NCBI GenBank assembly: GCA_027627225.1
Contig: CM051033.1
Coordinates: forward strand, 8,083,801 to 8,147,800
Direction: 5' to 3'
Length of the DNA stretch: 64,000 bases
Origin: Congeria kusceri
Taxonomy: Eukaryota > Mollusca > Bivalvia > Myida > Dreissenidae
In this document: positions 22,606-34,339 of the stretch, piece by piece
Layout: each line of letters starts with the position of its first letter
Numbering within the stretch: position 1 is the stretch's first letter
The notes under the pieces: generated by a model
Seen by the model: the letters and a program-made list of their open reading frames with translations, nothing else
Told to the model about the DNA's origin: nothing
Database searches by the model: none
Position numbers and translations under genes: made by a program

Positions 22606-23230
22606 CATATTTAGTAACAGTGACCTTGACCCCACTCACCCCATATGCAATCCAAAGCAAGGTCTCCATATAAGGTATCTATGTATTAAGTTTCATTAAA
22701 ATATCTCAATGCGTTCTCAAGTTATTGAGCGGAAACTGTTTTTCTATTTTTAGTAACAGTGACCTTGACCCCACCCACCCCATATGCAATCCCAAGCGAG
22801 GTCTCGATATAAGGTATCTATGGATGAAGTATCATTAAAATATCTCAATGCGTTCTCAAATAGTTATTAAGCGGCAACCGTTTGTCTATTTTTAGTAACA
22901 GTGACCTTGACCCCACCCACCCCATATGCAATCCCAAGCGAGGTCTCAATATAAGGTATTTATGTAATAACTTTCCTTAAAATATCTCCATGCGTTCTCA
23001 AGTTATTGAGAGGAAACTGTTTTTATAATTTTAGTAACAGTGACCTTGACCCCACCCATCCCATATGCAATCTAAAGCGAGGTCTCAATATAAAGTATAT
23101 GTGTATTCAGTTTCATTAAAATATCGCAATGCGTTCTCAAGTTATTGAGTGGAAACTGTTTTTCTATTTTTAGTAAGTGACCCCACCCACCCAATATTCA
23201 ATCCCAAGTGAGGCCTGGCTATAAGGTATC
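22606..23230 (+). repeat. Tandem repeat, ~140-bp unit, 4-5 copies
   Basis: The block AGTAACAGTGACCTTGACCC recurs at about 22612, 22752, 22896 and 23033, with a degraded copy near 23170. Each is followed by CCCATATGCAATCC, then GAGGTCTC, and a TTTCATTAAAATATCTC block. Unit lengths are 137-144 bp with scattered substitutions. Confidence 0.8.
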
Positions 23231-23289
23231 TCTGCATAAAGTTTTTCATTACAATAGCTATATCTGTTCTCAAGTTATAGAGATTCGGA

Positions 23290-23960
23290 GTTGTTGCACG
23301 CAACCTTTAACCTGAATTTCTAAGTACAAAAAGGGGCATAATTCTGCTAAAATGCTGGTCACAGTTATGGGTCTAGGCCATTGACTTTATATAAAGACCC
23401 TGAAGGCATGTGTGAAGTTTCAAGTGAACATCTGTAGCAGATATAGAGATATGGACTTTAGCATGCAAACTTTAACCTGATTTTCTAAGTACAAATAGTG
23501 GCATAATTCTGCTAAATTGCAAGTCAGAGTTATGGGCTTTGGTCAGTGACCTCACATAATGGCCCCGAACACATGTGTGAAGTTTCAATTAAATATCTGT
23601 AGTAGTTACAGAGATATGTACAATTTCTCTTTTGCACGCAAACCTTGACTTTTTTACGTACAAAAAGGGGCATAACTCTACTAAAATGCTTGTCACAGTT
23701 ATGGGTCTAGGCCAGTGACCTTATATAATGACCCTGAAGGCATGTGTAAACTAAAGGTTAAATAATCTGTAGTAGATTTAGAAATATGGAGTTGTTGCAT
23801 GCAAACTTTCACCTGAATTTCTAAGTACAAAAAGGGGCATAATTCGCTAAATTGCAGGTCAGAGTTATGGGTCTTGGTCAGTCACCTCACATAATGACCC
23901 CGAACACGTGTGTGAAGTTTCAATTGAATATCTGTAGTAGTTACATAAGCAAACCTTAAC
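23290..23960 (+). repeat. Tandem repeat, ~165-170-bp unit, 4 copies
   Basis: Units start near a TTGCACGCAAACCTT-type block at about 23293, 23460, 23631 and 23793. They share AAGTACAAAAAGGGGCATAA and GTTATGGGTCTAGGCCAGTG segments. The array ends in GACGCCGACGAACGG and the hairpin at 24001, so the two seem to belong to one dispersed element. Confidence 0.75.
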
Positions 23961-24000
23961 CAGAGCATTACCCCGACGCCGACGAACGGGTGAGTAGTAT

Positions 24001-24030
24001 AGCTCGAACTATTCTGTGAATAGTCGAGCT
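24001..24030. repeat. Short hairpin (AGCTCG...CGAGCT)
   Basis: AGCTCGAACTATTC and GAATAGTCGAGCT are inverted around TGT, with one bulged base. The same GAATAGTCGAGCTAAAA end closes the elements at 51120 and 61260. Confidence 0.7.
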
Positions 24031-24539
24031 AAAAGTAGTTCCGTTACTGGTGTCCTGTCCAAAAAAATAAGGGTCGGTAGGTAGTGATTTTTTTTATGAC
24101 AGGAGGATGGTGTGTGTTCCATATAGGTGTCTATATACAATACATCTGTATTGAACATAGAATACAAACGAGTGCTGACAGATTGCAAAACATGAATACA
24201 TAAATTGATTGGCTAGGGATTGCAGGTCTGATCTCCCACTATACCCTTATCTACTAATTCGTCTTTCGCATGTGACGTTAAACCGAGGTGAAGTGAACAA
24301 GATGCTTCACGCCGGACTGTTTAAGATCCAGTGTTGCTTTTGAAACGGGGTGTCTCATGTTGCCATTGCCATATTGGAGAGAAATCCGGGTAATCTCGAT
24401 AAAATGTACTACAATCTGATACTGGATTTTTGTACCAACCTTTTCCTTAAAGTATGCGTCCAAATATGCTGAAATAAGTGTTACCGAGAACTCTGCCGGC
24501 CATTGTGAAAATAGTATCATGCCAGGATATAAAAGAGCT

Positions 24540-25150
24540 TTTCATATGATTTCACTTATTACCCTAGTTTTTAACCCCACATGATCCCTGTAAAAACATG
24601 ATCCACATTTTGATTCAGGCAGTCTATCTGAAGAAATTATCCAATGAAAACAGTGTCCTGTAGTATAGTGTCAAGTGTAGACCACAGATGTTAAAAATCC
24701 AGTGATTCTAATAGTTAATTTGGCATTAACTCCCAAGTGAACTTATCATATTTGTGAAGAAATGCTCAGCTCAATTAACTGGTGCACAGACTGATATGAT
24801 AACTCAATACCAAAGTGGCGTAATTGAGACAGAGGAGGGGGGTGGGGGAAACAATTCATGGGCATACAGACCCCAACATTTATTGGTTTTTGTATGGCCA
24901 ATATACAAAGTAGGAATTGTAACCAACATTTCAGAGTCAATATTATGCTAAAATTCAGTTTCACATAAGATTTTCATAATAACCAAAAGTGCTCACCTGA
25001 GTACTGACCATGATGGATACCTTTTCATTACATTAGTTACACGATGTAGCCGATTTCCAATCTGTTATATTTTGGTCATACATAACTGTTTGTTAAAGCC
25101 GCAGTCCATAGAATATAGTTCACTACATCTTCAATTAGCATTATTTCTTA
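24540..25150. repeat. Diverged duplicate of 19970-21480 parts
   Basis: 24550-24730 aligns with 19985-20190 (shared GATCCACATTTT, AATGAAAAC, AGTATCAAGTGTAGAC-type and ATAGTTAAT blocks). 24820-24975 aligns with 21195-21345 (GAGACAGAG, GGGGAAACAATTCATGG, TGTATGGCCA). A third weak copy is at 26650-26960. A sub-element at about 24990-25443 has inverted GCTCACCTGAG and CTCAGGTGAGC ends. Confidence 0.6.
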
Positions 25151-25449
25151 CTTGACTGAAAACTGTTTCTTATTCACCAGCTATTGCAAACAGAAACTAT
25201 ACAATAAAAAGTTACGAAAATGTTATTACTTTATCGATTTCAATGCAGTTTTTGGTTTTTTAATTGGTAAGATGTCCATAAGAAAGGATTACTGCAAAGT
25301 TTATTTTTTATTACATATTTCTGGACAGCTGCTTTAAGTCTGGATAAAAATTGTAATTCCTATTGCCACTGCAAGGCATTATGTTGCCAAAAGAATGACA
25401 ATGCTGGTCAAGTCCCTGAAACAAATGGTGCTCAGGTGAGCTAATAAGA

Positions 25450-27590
25450 ATTTCAGAACATGAAGAATTGCTAAATAAACTATCATTTAACTACCGGTAT
25501 GATGTATACATACATATCTCATTTAAAACAGGAGGTCCATGCTGGTACAATATTGTTCAACTGCTTTAGTAACATGATGTGTTGAACCATGATAACACCT
25601 TGACCTAAATTTATAATTGATCTGACAAACTTGTAAAAAAGCTGTTTGACTTACTTCAACCTGGTGATACATTTTTTCATCCACATTTATCGCGCATAAA
25701 CCAATTTTCGTCCATCAATCTGACTAAGTTTCAATCTGATCACATGAAAAATGAAGCTTCTAAGCATGTTAACAAAACTGTTATTTATCACACAGAGTAA
25801 CCATTTTCCAAGGTCTGTATAATTACAATTTTGGCTAATTTTTGACAGGTCAGTAATCTGATTAAGATGATTTCATTTGAAATATGCTGTTTTTCGTTAA
25901 GCCAAAACATAAAAAGTTCTGTGTTTCAGGCAACCCGAACCTACCTAGCGAAAATATCCCCAACCCACAAGTTTTTAGAGACTATCGTTTTCTGATAAAT
26001 CTAAATTTGTCAGAGTTTTATTTTCAAAGATGATTAACTAGATGATCTGTGTCTAAAAGGCGCTTAATATTATTAATCAGTGGGTTTTTTTAGGGTCAAT
26101 TTGTGGCCGAAATTCGGCCCCATTCCCCTGCTTAAAAAGTATATTTTCCCCCCTATATTAACCTTAAAATTCCCCACTGAATGTAAGGTTTATTTTGAAT
26201 ACAATAATGACCAAAATCAGATAAAATTGGCTACGATAGAGGAGTTTTGGTAAACAATCTCAGCAATTTTTCATCAAAGAAGCTTAATCTAAGCTATAAT
26301 TTGAAGAAAAACAAAATATAAACATTTGATAATGCTTTTCTAAAAAAAAATCCTCTTTATCCGTAAAATTGCCCATCTGAAGGGCCCCACCACCTTTCCC
26401 CAAAGGGTGAAAAAAACACTGTTAAATGAGTGTTCTAAATCCCTTCATGGATGAATAGTATTGGCGGTTAAGTGGTTGCGATTTGTTTCACTTTTATGGC
26501 TAGACTTAAAAAAAAACTAAAAAAACATCATAATCCCTACCTTACCTAACTTGTTTGAGACCATGACTCGAAACACAAATTTTTATTTTTTTTGGCCTTA
26601 GCATTTATTGTTGCTGTAAATCAGTATTTTGCTGAACATGACTAATGTCATATCATATTTATATAACATGTTCTTTGACCTAGTAACCCTTTTTGTGACA
26701 AACATGACCCAGGTTTGACCTTTATTTAAATGGGAGAAAACATTTAACCCTTAAGTGATGGTTCATACTGTGTAAATAAGCTTATTTGACCTAGCTTCTG
26801 CCCAAACATGACCCATCGAGAAATGTGATAATACATTCATTGTGCATATCATTCTGACAAACACTCAAGGTGATCTAATAAAAATTGTGCAAAAGTCTAT
26901 TGTCGACAGTTGATGCCAGAAGGTCCTGTGATCCTAATCGTTCATCTGACACCCACTTTGTGCCAGGTAAACAACAACTTGTTTGGTTACAATTCCTTTC
27001 ATCTTTTACTTGGAATAAGGGCAGTTTTAAACATCAGAATTATCCAGAAACTGTCCAAACAATTCTTGTGGCAAGAGATGGGCTGGTGTAAGCAGATCAG
27101 ACCATTTTCTGTGTAAGAATACAAGACAGTTTTCCGGCTATCAACCTTATGTGTTTATGGCTGTGGGGAAATAAAGGACTGAACTTTTGTTCTGTGTTCA
27201 AGAAAGTCTGCCAGACCTTGTAAAAAACTATTTAAAGTATTAGAAATAGACCAGATTCTGTGAATAACAAAGAAAACACCAATCAGAATGGACCATTTCA
27301 TCATCGGCAACTTGATGTGGCTTAAGGCTGTGCTGTGGGATGAAATAAAAGACTGAAATGTCTGCAGTGTCTGCTAATATCTGCTAGACCTCAGAGAAAA
27401 CCAGCAGAAATCTATGAAGTTCAGGAACATTTATAGAAAAATCTGAATAGCAATACTGGCCCTTGTGGCTGGTAAAACATTCTTGTCAGGTTAGAGATGT
27501 AAAGAAACTACAATGCTTTTTATTCTTATGGTATTCTATATACATGTAGCATGAATAATTCTGAATGTCTATAAAATACATGTGTATACC
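25450..27590. other. AT-rich intergenic stretch with decayed repeats
   Basis: No exon with supported splice sites was found. Degenerate TGACCTAG/CATGACCC segments relate to the duplicated family at 19985 and 24550. The small frames at 26885-27116 fall in that repeat and are not considered genes. Confidence 0.4.
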
Positions 27591-27596
27591 GTATTT

Positions 27597-28380
27597 ACCA
27601 TATGTAATGGGACACCCTAAATATTGGGACACACCTATTTTTCGTAAAACAATTTTTTTTAGAGTCCTGTAATATTGGGACACTTTTGAAATTTGAATTT
27701 TTTCTTACCCCTTAATATTGGGACACAAAAATATAATGGCTAATTGTCTTCAATTTTGCCAGTTTAGAATAAATATCTCTCGATTTCAATATGATCAGAG
27801 TAGTATAGATCTACTGTACCGTACATTGCAATAGATATGCTGCAAAAAATAAGAGTGTACCCCTTTTATATAATAAAAACTACAAAGACTACCGCTTTCA
27901 AAATTTTAATGCATGTATTACGTCATGTGCGTAAAACGATATTCATATTAAATAATTTATTAAACTTCTTATAACAAACTATAAAATTGTCAATTAAAAA
28001 AATGTCAATTAACAGTTACCAGTATTAGGGTAACTACCCGGTAGCATGTGATAATTGTCGGGTCTCGTATTAAGCCAGTTAGTGTGCCACATGCGGCGTT
28101 CTTATCGCTAAACAAACACGTCTAGGGCTTGTTTAATTGACCCCTGGTGCAAACTGTTTACTAACATGCTATACTACCCGTTGTTCTTAATTAACACGCT
28201 CCACGCAGTTAAGCACGCGGCATAACGACAATCGGTGTGTGTGTGAAAATACATTGGGTCGAATATTACCCTAAAATTTCGGACACATTTTAAGGAATTA
28301 TTTTTTTATGACCCTTTATATTGGGACAAGAAAAATTGTAATTATTTTTAAGTGTCCCAATACATAGGGTAAATACAGTA
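27597..28380. mobile_element. Non-autonomous TIR transposon with TA duplication
   Basis: Inverted ends start CCGTATTTACC (27599) and CTGTATTTACC (complement, ending 28378), with about 29 bp of near-perfect inversion extending through ATGGGACAC. TA flanks both sides (27597-27598 and 28379-28380). The ~780-bp interior has the motif TATTGGGACAC repeated near each end and no transposase frame. TA duplication suggests the Tc1/mariner-pogo group; that assignment is inferred. Confidence 0.75.
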
Positions 28381-28435
28381 AATATATTGCACTTTGGTTT
28401 TTGTTCTTAAATGCTTTTGATTTTTGTGTGTTCAG

Positions 28436-28731
28436 GTATAATTGGCCGATTACCTAACGACATGCACACTGACTTGGTGTGTGTGTGTGCATCACAACCT
28501 TGTTTACGACTGCAGAATAGATACGAGGAAATACAACTGCCAGACATAACGGCAAGAAATTTAATGAAACTTTTGTGCAGACTGATGTGTGAAGCGAAAG
28601 CTCCCAGGAATTCTAAGCTGGATTGCCAACTGCAGAGTGGTATTTTACATCTGTATCCAACTGAAAATGCAAATAAAACAACCCAAATAAATGGAAAAGT
28701 TAACGAAAGACTCACTGACCTTTTGACGTGA
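28436..28731 (+). CDS. Possible terminal exon of an unidentified gene
   Basis: An AG acceptor at 28434-28435 follows a T-rich tract (TTTTGATTTTTGTGTGTTCAG). The frame then stays open for 98 codons to TGA at 28731. The peptide (starting IIGRLPNDMHTDLVCVC, with LQNRYEEIQLPDITARNLMK later) has balanced composition unlike the surrounding low-complexity DNA. The opposite strand is also open across it, which weakens the case. No family is recognised and no upstream exon was found; the DNA just upstream is a transposon. Confidence 0.35.
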
Positions 28732-28739
28732 ACAACTGA

Positions 28740-29690
28740 CTGACAAATAACAAAACTCCAATTCTGTATTTGACTAGAAACAAAACCACAAGGCTCTCTT
28801 AAAACAATTACTGCCTTTTTAAGGAGACTGATATGCATAACATTGCAACAGATTTCAGCAGATTCAGAAGTATGATGCCGGACTTCAGAAGTTTAGATCT
28901 GTAGAAGTGTTCCTATGGTGACACATGGAAAAGTATCCACTCACAGCCAGAGTCAAGGATAAGGCTGTGTATTCCAGTGACAAGAGTGGTATAAGAAAGC
29001 GGTGTTATTGAAGGAGCTCTTGGTATTTTACAATTGGACCAATGAATTGATGACAACTAGAACTCAGCTAGTCGGATGTGCCGCCTGATGGGACATAACT
29101 CAAGTACGATAAGAGCAATTATGCAGAAAACCGAACGTAACCTTCCGTGAATGCCTACTAACACTTCCCTTAGGTTTCATAATGATTGCACAAAAACTTC
29201 TCAAGCAATTGTCTGCAAAAACTAAAGGGGCCGCCACCACCTCAAAAGTAACCCCAATATGTTGCCTTTTCAGGTGACAAAAAATAGAATGTTCAACCTT
29301 ACCAGTCATCGAAATTAGCAGTTTAACCAAGCAAGCCCAAATTCTCATTACTCAAAACCAAGAAAATGTTACAAGCCCGCTTTTATAAAACTGAGAATCT
29401 GTGTAAGCCCAGTTCAAAATTTACCAGTGCAGGGCTTGTGGGCTTGTGCTAATTTCAACCACTGCTTACAAGTTAAATTTTAACTTTTCTAGATGTATTG
29501 TTTAATGGTTAAAGAGTACATAACACGATAAAGAAGAAACAAAATGAATCAAGGTTAAAAGATGTGGAATTTTGGTAGAACCAGGATATTTATGCTTATT
29601 GATCAGATGTAGCGATAATAAAGGATTGCCGACTGCACAATCTCTTATCTGTCACCATTGTAAGTATATATTTTTATCAACATCCTTCCT
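28740..29690. other. Intergenic stretch, dispersed repeat fragments
   Basis: Contains a GGACATAACTCAAGTACGA-type fragment typical of dispersed repeats (around 29090). I see no supported gene. The 82-codon minus-strand frame at 29100-29348 lies in it and looks like repeat translation. Confidence 0.35.
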
Positions 29691-29692
29691 AA

Positions 29693-29893
29693 TTACAGAT
29701 ACACATAAAAACTATTTAAATTGCATAATTTGATAGGTAAGGTGTAATTCCTTATATAAATCATGTTTACTTTAAGGTTTACATAGGTTAGATGGGTTAT
29801 TTTTATCGGTGAATTATGTCGATTCTCGCTCGTTCCTCGTTTATGACGCCGGCCATATTTATTTAGCTCTTGATAGTCATGTGATTCGGACAT
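29693..29893 (-). CDS. Possible first exon, minus side of a bidirectional promoter
   Basis: 66-codon frame from ATG 29893. The first ~30 residues (MSESHDYQELNKYGRRHKR and onward) are polar and look protein-like. The rest is AT-rich and probably intron. It starts just downstream, on its strand, of two CCAAT boxes and a CRE-like site. No family or next exon was identified. Confidence 0.25.
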   Translation of the reverse strand: MSESHDYQELNKYGRRHKRGTSENRHNSPIKITHLTYVNLKVNMIYIRNYTLPIKLCNLNSFYVYL

Positions 29894-30009
29894 ATATACT
29901 TCAGCAACCGCTTAGCCTACAATGATGATTTTACGTCATTGGAAGGGCAAATCTTAAGCTTTCCATTGGCTAAAAAATAATTTATGCAATTCATCTGGTT
30001 CAGGGGGAT
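29894..30009. promoter_or_regulatory. Possible bidirectional promoter (CRE-like and CCAAT sites)
   Basis: TTACGTCA (29931-29938) is a CRE-like site. ATTGG at 29939-29943 and CCATTGGC at 29962-29969 give inverted CCAAT boxes. The 116-bp gap separates two diverging ATG frames, and CpG density rises downstream to about 30310. Promoter function is inferred from motifs only. Confidence 0.3.
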
Positions 30010-30123
30010 ATGCACGCTGAAAAATGGCTATTGTCATCAGCTTTTGGTGGAAAAACTAAAGCCGAGCAAAAGAAGGCAAAAGTACCTGACAAAAGTGTAA
30101 CCTTCTCCAATTCGATGGTATAG
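30010..30123 (+). CDS. Possible short first exon or small ORF
   Basis: 37 codons from ATG 30010 (MHAEKWLLSSAFGGKTKAEQ, then a lysine-rich tail) to TAG 30123. A donor-like ATG/GTATAG at 30117-30118 would end an exon before the stop. A second exon-like frame, 30443-30550 (35 codons, starting MMVKLLEDSETESETGQ), lies downstream. The family is unknown, and whether these belong together is unclear. Confidence 0.2.
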   Translation: MHAEKWLLSSAFGGKTKAEQKKAKVPDKSVTFSNSMV

Positions 30124-31280
30124 TTTCCTGTAAAATAAGTGTTAGCGCTTTTTAGCGCTTTGTTACTAAACGAAGGCACCCTATAAGCAGCTATCGGCCA
30201 CTTCCGACAGTCTCCCGAACTACAACCGAAGTTAAGCCGAGTGCAACTTCGTGGTTTTCCGATAACATCGTAAGAGTAACGTCCTCGGATTTCGCGACAC
30301 GAGGTTTACAGCTTCACGAATTTTATTAAACGTTTAACGGGTAGTTTTGACAAAAAAAAAAAGATTCAAACTAATTGTTTACATTATCCCATGCGTTGTG
30401 CATGCATGTTGGCCGTTAATATACTGATTTGATGATAGATTTATGATGGTAAAGCTCTTGGAAGATAGTGAAACTGAAAGTGAAACGGGACAACGATTAG
30501 ACAAATTTTGTCAAAAACAACTACGACAAATGTTCTGCCTCGATTTATAAGCAAAGCATTGATCCACAATCACCACCCTGTACACACCTGAGGCCCGTAA
30601 TGTAAATTTTAATTTATAATTGATCACTGTACTCTACATCTGTTCTTGAATGAGATGCAAATAAGGAAGCTGGGTGGGGGAGGGGTGAGCACTCCCTCCC
30701 TCGTCATCGCATTCGAGCTGTCACTGCAGGTTTAATTGAATGACTTCATGCTGTATACTTACAAAGTTTAATTTTGTCTTTAAATAATATGCTTTTTTTT
30801 TAATCTTAAAAAATCCTTACATTGAAAACAATTTTCAATATATATATAGATAATAAAAAGAGCGTGATAATTGCATGGCATGATTTCAACAATAAAGCAT
30901 GTGACACACATGCAGTAAGTGTGACTTGACTGGTATGTGCATTAGGCATGTGCTAATGGTGCAGATTGTATATTTTTATAACCTATGTATGCACTTAAAT
31001 GCTGTCAGATTTGCTATAGTCACCTAACCCAGGTCATAGTTCTTGTAACAACATTTACTGTATTCTGCATGCTTGGTATTTAAAAAATAAATTCATAAAT
31101 TGATGCTTTGGTTTACTTTAAATAATATTTCTAAAGGTGTTGTCATTTCAAAGGTATACCCCTGTCAGTTTACCCGTCCCTTGTTCCGGTTTCGAGTTAT
31201 GCTGTTAGGCTGCTACAGTTTTGCATGTACATGTTTGTCCAAAGAATTGCATGATTTGCTTTTGCATATATAAATTTCAG

Positions 31281-31372
31281 TGACAGTGGAGACAGATGAG
31301 ACAGTGGAGACAGAAATTAACAGTCTTTCTAAGATGCTCAGTCATCACAAGTTCTTTTCAAGTATTTTCTGA
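31281..31372 (+). CDS. Possible terminal exon of the 30010 locus
   Basis: An acceptor (ATAAATTTCAG) at 31280 is followed by 29 codons in phase 2, starting TVETDETVETEINSLSKML and ending at TGA 31372. AATAAA occurs near 31676. The peptide is acidic then neutral and no family is known. The phase does not join directly with 30010-30117, so an unseen exon would be needed. Confidence 0.2.
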
Positions 31373-32825
31373 TCAATACTTAAAAATTGTTGGAGTTCTT
31401 TTGAATGAGTGAACAATTAGTATTCCAAAAAGTTCCTAAAGCAAAAGCTGCATTGAAAGACAACCTTTCATCAAGACCGCATGTTGTTCAATACATGTAC
31501 TTACATTTGTGTGGCCATTTTTTTATTACTTTGAAGAGTACACGATCTTTTTGGCAGAATTAAAAGGTAAAATGCATTACTTTGTGTTTTGGTATTCCAG
31601 AAAGGGTGGTCTTAAAACCGGAGATGATGTTGGAGTATGCCTTTAGAGTTAATGAATACACTGTTCCAAATACTGAAATAAATTAGTCTGTTATGTGTAC
31701 TAAGCATGTTAAAGATATATAATCTATACATAACTGAGCTTTATAAATGTATATAACATCTTTTACATGCAGTTTGCAAATGCCAAATGTTTTTGATGCA
31801 GTACAAGAGACATTGTCTTACCCAGATTCAGTCCAGCATTTGGCTTTAATACTCATTCCATTTTAAATGATTTGTTGTCTTTTATAAGACACCATGTATG
31901 AAAGACAGTGAAAATATGTTAAGTATTTACTTCACAAAACATAAAGTGACATGAAAAGATTACTTTGAACCTGTTTAACTGCCAGAAATTATTGCCAGGT
32001 GTATTATTGACAGAATTTACATATTTGACAGAATGAAATGTGGGGGGTTACCTTCTTCAGATACGAATAACTTTGTTATTTTTCAAGATACAGTAATTTG
32101 GATTGCAGTTTTATGGGTTTTTATAAATAAAAAAAAATCCTCTGTTATCGCTATCAGTTGATTTATTTATGAACAATTTAAGTGGTAAATTCATTCATTT
32201 TAAGTCAAATACTGAAAATAAACTTACTATTTTGACACGTTTGGAGGTTGTGTGCTGCAACAAACTGTGATATCATATAAGTTATCATAATCAACCTGAT
32301 CAAGTTTAATCACTCTTCGTAAAACGTACGATGTGAACAACGCACGAAACTCACTACACAAAGGGAGACAATCTAGTTAGTTGTTACTATACAAGTCCGT
32401 AACAGACGAGTTACTTCCCTTGTGTTGACTCCAGTGTTGCAGAACGTGTACTTTCCTATCGAGTCCTCACACCTCGTACTTTGAAGAATGTGCACCACGT
32501 CTGACGTTGCAGAAGTATAATGCTTAGGTGAATCAGACACATTCTAGTTATTTGACGACTTTAAATGCAAATTACTGGGTCCATGTGTTCGTACCACCTT
32601 CCTCAGGAAGTTCCTGGAATCGTTAATGTAAACCCCGTCCAAACATCCGGATGCGCGCGCAGCTAGTCTGGCATCCTTAGAATTACTCGAACAAATATTA
32701 GCTATAACAAAATCAGATTGCTTCTTGCCGAATTCTAAACGTAGTATTGAAACATACAAAACTAGAAGAATTTATATCTTTATGAAAACGATTACAAATT
32801 CATATATGTAAGGAACAACAAATAT
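31373..32825. other. AT-rich intergenic stretch
   Basis: No coding, RNA or repeat structure that I can support. The minus-strand frame at 32544-32759 has no splice context or recognisable domain. Confidence 0.4.
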
Positions 32826-32879
32826 ATATTGATCTCCTCTGCTATGATTGATCTCCCCTGTTATGATTAATCTCCCTTG

Positions 32880-33945
32880 CCAGGGGTGATCCAGGATTTC
32901 GGGTTGGGGGGGGGGGGGGGGGGCGGGGGCGTAACTGTAGATCGTGCAGTTATAACCCTTTATGTTGTCTGTAGGCCTGCAGTGATCAACTACATATCTG
33001 TATCAAAGATATACGATAAACTCATCATCATCAACACCATCAAAATTAATGCACTTTGTTTCACTGATCCCAAGTAACATGTTTGTACTTTTCATTAGAT
33101 ATATATATATATATGTAATGAAAAGTAAAAACACGTTACATGGGATCAGTCATGCTCATCAATTGTCTTAAAATGTGATATGCACTGTGTTGTTTTTTCA
33201 TCGAACGGACAGACATCCGAGCGTGTTATTTTACGAGAAATATTGTTAAAGATACACGTTTGATTGCGTTCTGAAATAATGCGGCAAGTGAAGCCGACGT
33301 AGTTTCAATTTCGCTGACATTTGGTGTCGGAAAAAAGTATGAAATAGGAATAGGAGCCAACGTTGTGGACACCCCTCTACTTTATCACTTTAAATATTTT
33401 TTATGAACGTATAAAAACACAAAAATGCAATTTGGTGTGATTGGTAATGATTGGTACATTGAACAAAAATTGTATTTAGATTTTTGGGAACTAAAAAATC
33501 TATTGAGGCGAAACCGTTTCAACTCGAAAGTATTCATTGATTCGACTTGAATTTCGACTTTAAATTATATTTATTCGTAACGTATACATGTTTTTTATGC
33601 GTTTTCTAGTGCCAACGGTGTATTGCATCTGACATTTTCATATGATATATGAATTTTAAAAAAGAAAACAATAGCATCCACAAATAAAGTTATATATACA
33701 TTTATTGTTTTTGATGAACTTTGGTGCCGGTACTACGGTGCATGTTAGAAATCGTAGGGGGCGGGCTAGCCCGGGAATGTTTTACTGAAGTCGGTGTGTT
33801 TCTTTGAACAAGTGAGCGAGCGAAGTTGCATTTTTTTTGCCTACTTATCCAGTTTTACCTTTTTATATATGCCCATAAATGTATGGTCCGGCAGTCTCAG
33901 GAGGGGGGGGGGGGACACGCCGGGTGCGCCCCCCCCCCCCCCTGG
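32880..33945. mobile_element. Insertion bounded by G-run and C-run ends
   Basis: The left end has CCAGGGG, then a run of about 18 G (near 32907). The right end has an 11-12-G run, then a C-run followed by CTGG, so the outermost CCAGGGG-like ends are inverted. It holds the AT-loop inverted repeat at 33063-33150 and no transposase. Mobility is inferred from its position inside a tandem array. Confidence 0.4.
33063..33150. repeat. 36-bp-arm inverted repeat around an (AT)n loop
   Basis: The left arm starts ACTGATCCCAAGTAACATG and the right arm ends CACGTTACATGGGATCAGT. About 32 of 36 positions pair, around an alternating AT spacer. It could extrude as a cruciform. Confidence 0.75.
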
Positions 33946-34339
33946 TTTGCCCTGCTATGACGATCTCTTCTGCTATGATTGATCTCCCCGGTTATGATTG
34001 ATCTCCCCTGCTATTGTTGCTCTCCCCTGGTATGAAGGATCGCTTCTGCTATTATTGATCTCCCCTGCTATGATTGATCTCCCATGTAATGATTGATTAT
34101 GATTCATCTCCACTGCTATGATTGAAATCACTGAAATGATTGACCGCAAACTGTTCTGATCGATTTCTGCTATAATGAACAATGATATGAATGGTTGATG
34201 TATGGTTGATACGCATATCCCATGTAACGACTGAACTCCGCTGTTGTACTTGATCTCACCTCAGTCCTGTTATGATTCATATGTCCCCTTTAATGATTGC
34301 TCTCCTGTTTACGATTTAGCTTCCAACAACACGAGGCCA

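Larger units (their letters stand above)
32826..34300 (+). repeat. ~19-20-bp tandem array split by a ~1.07-kb insertion
   Basis: Units of the form TGCTATGATTGATCTCCCC occur at 32826-32880 and again from about 33950 to 34300. They are separated by non-array DNA starting CCAGGGGTGATCC and ending in a C-run plus CTGG. The array therefore predates the insertion. Confidence 0.7.
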
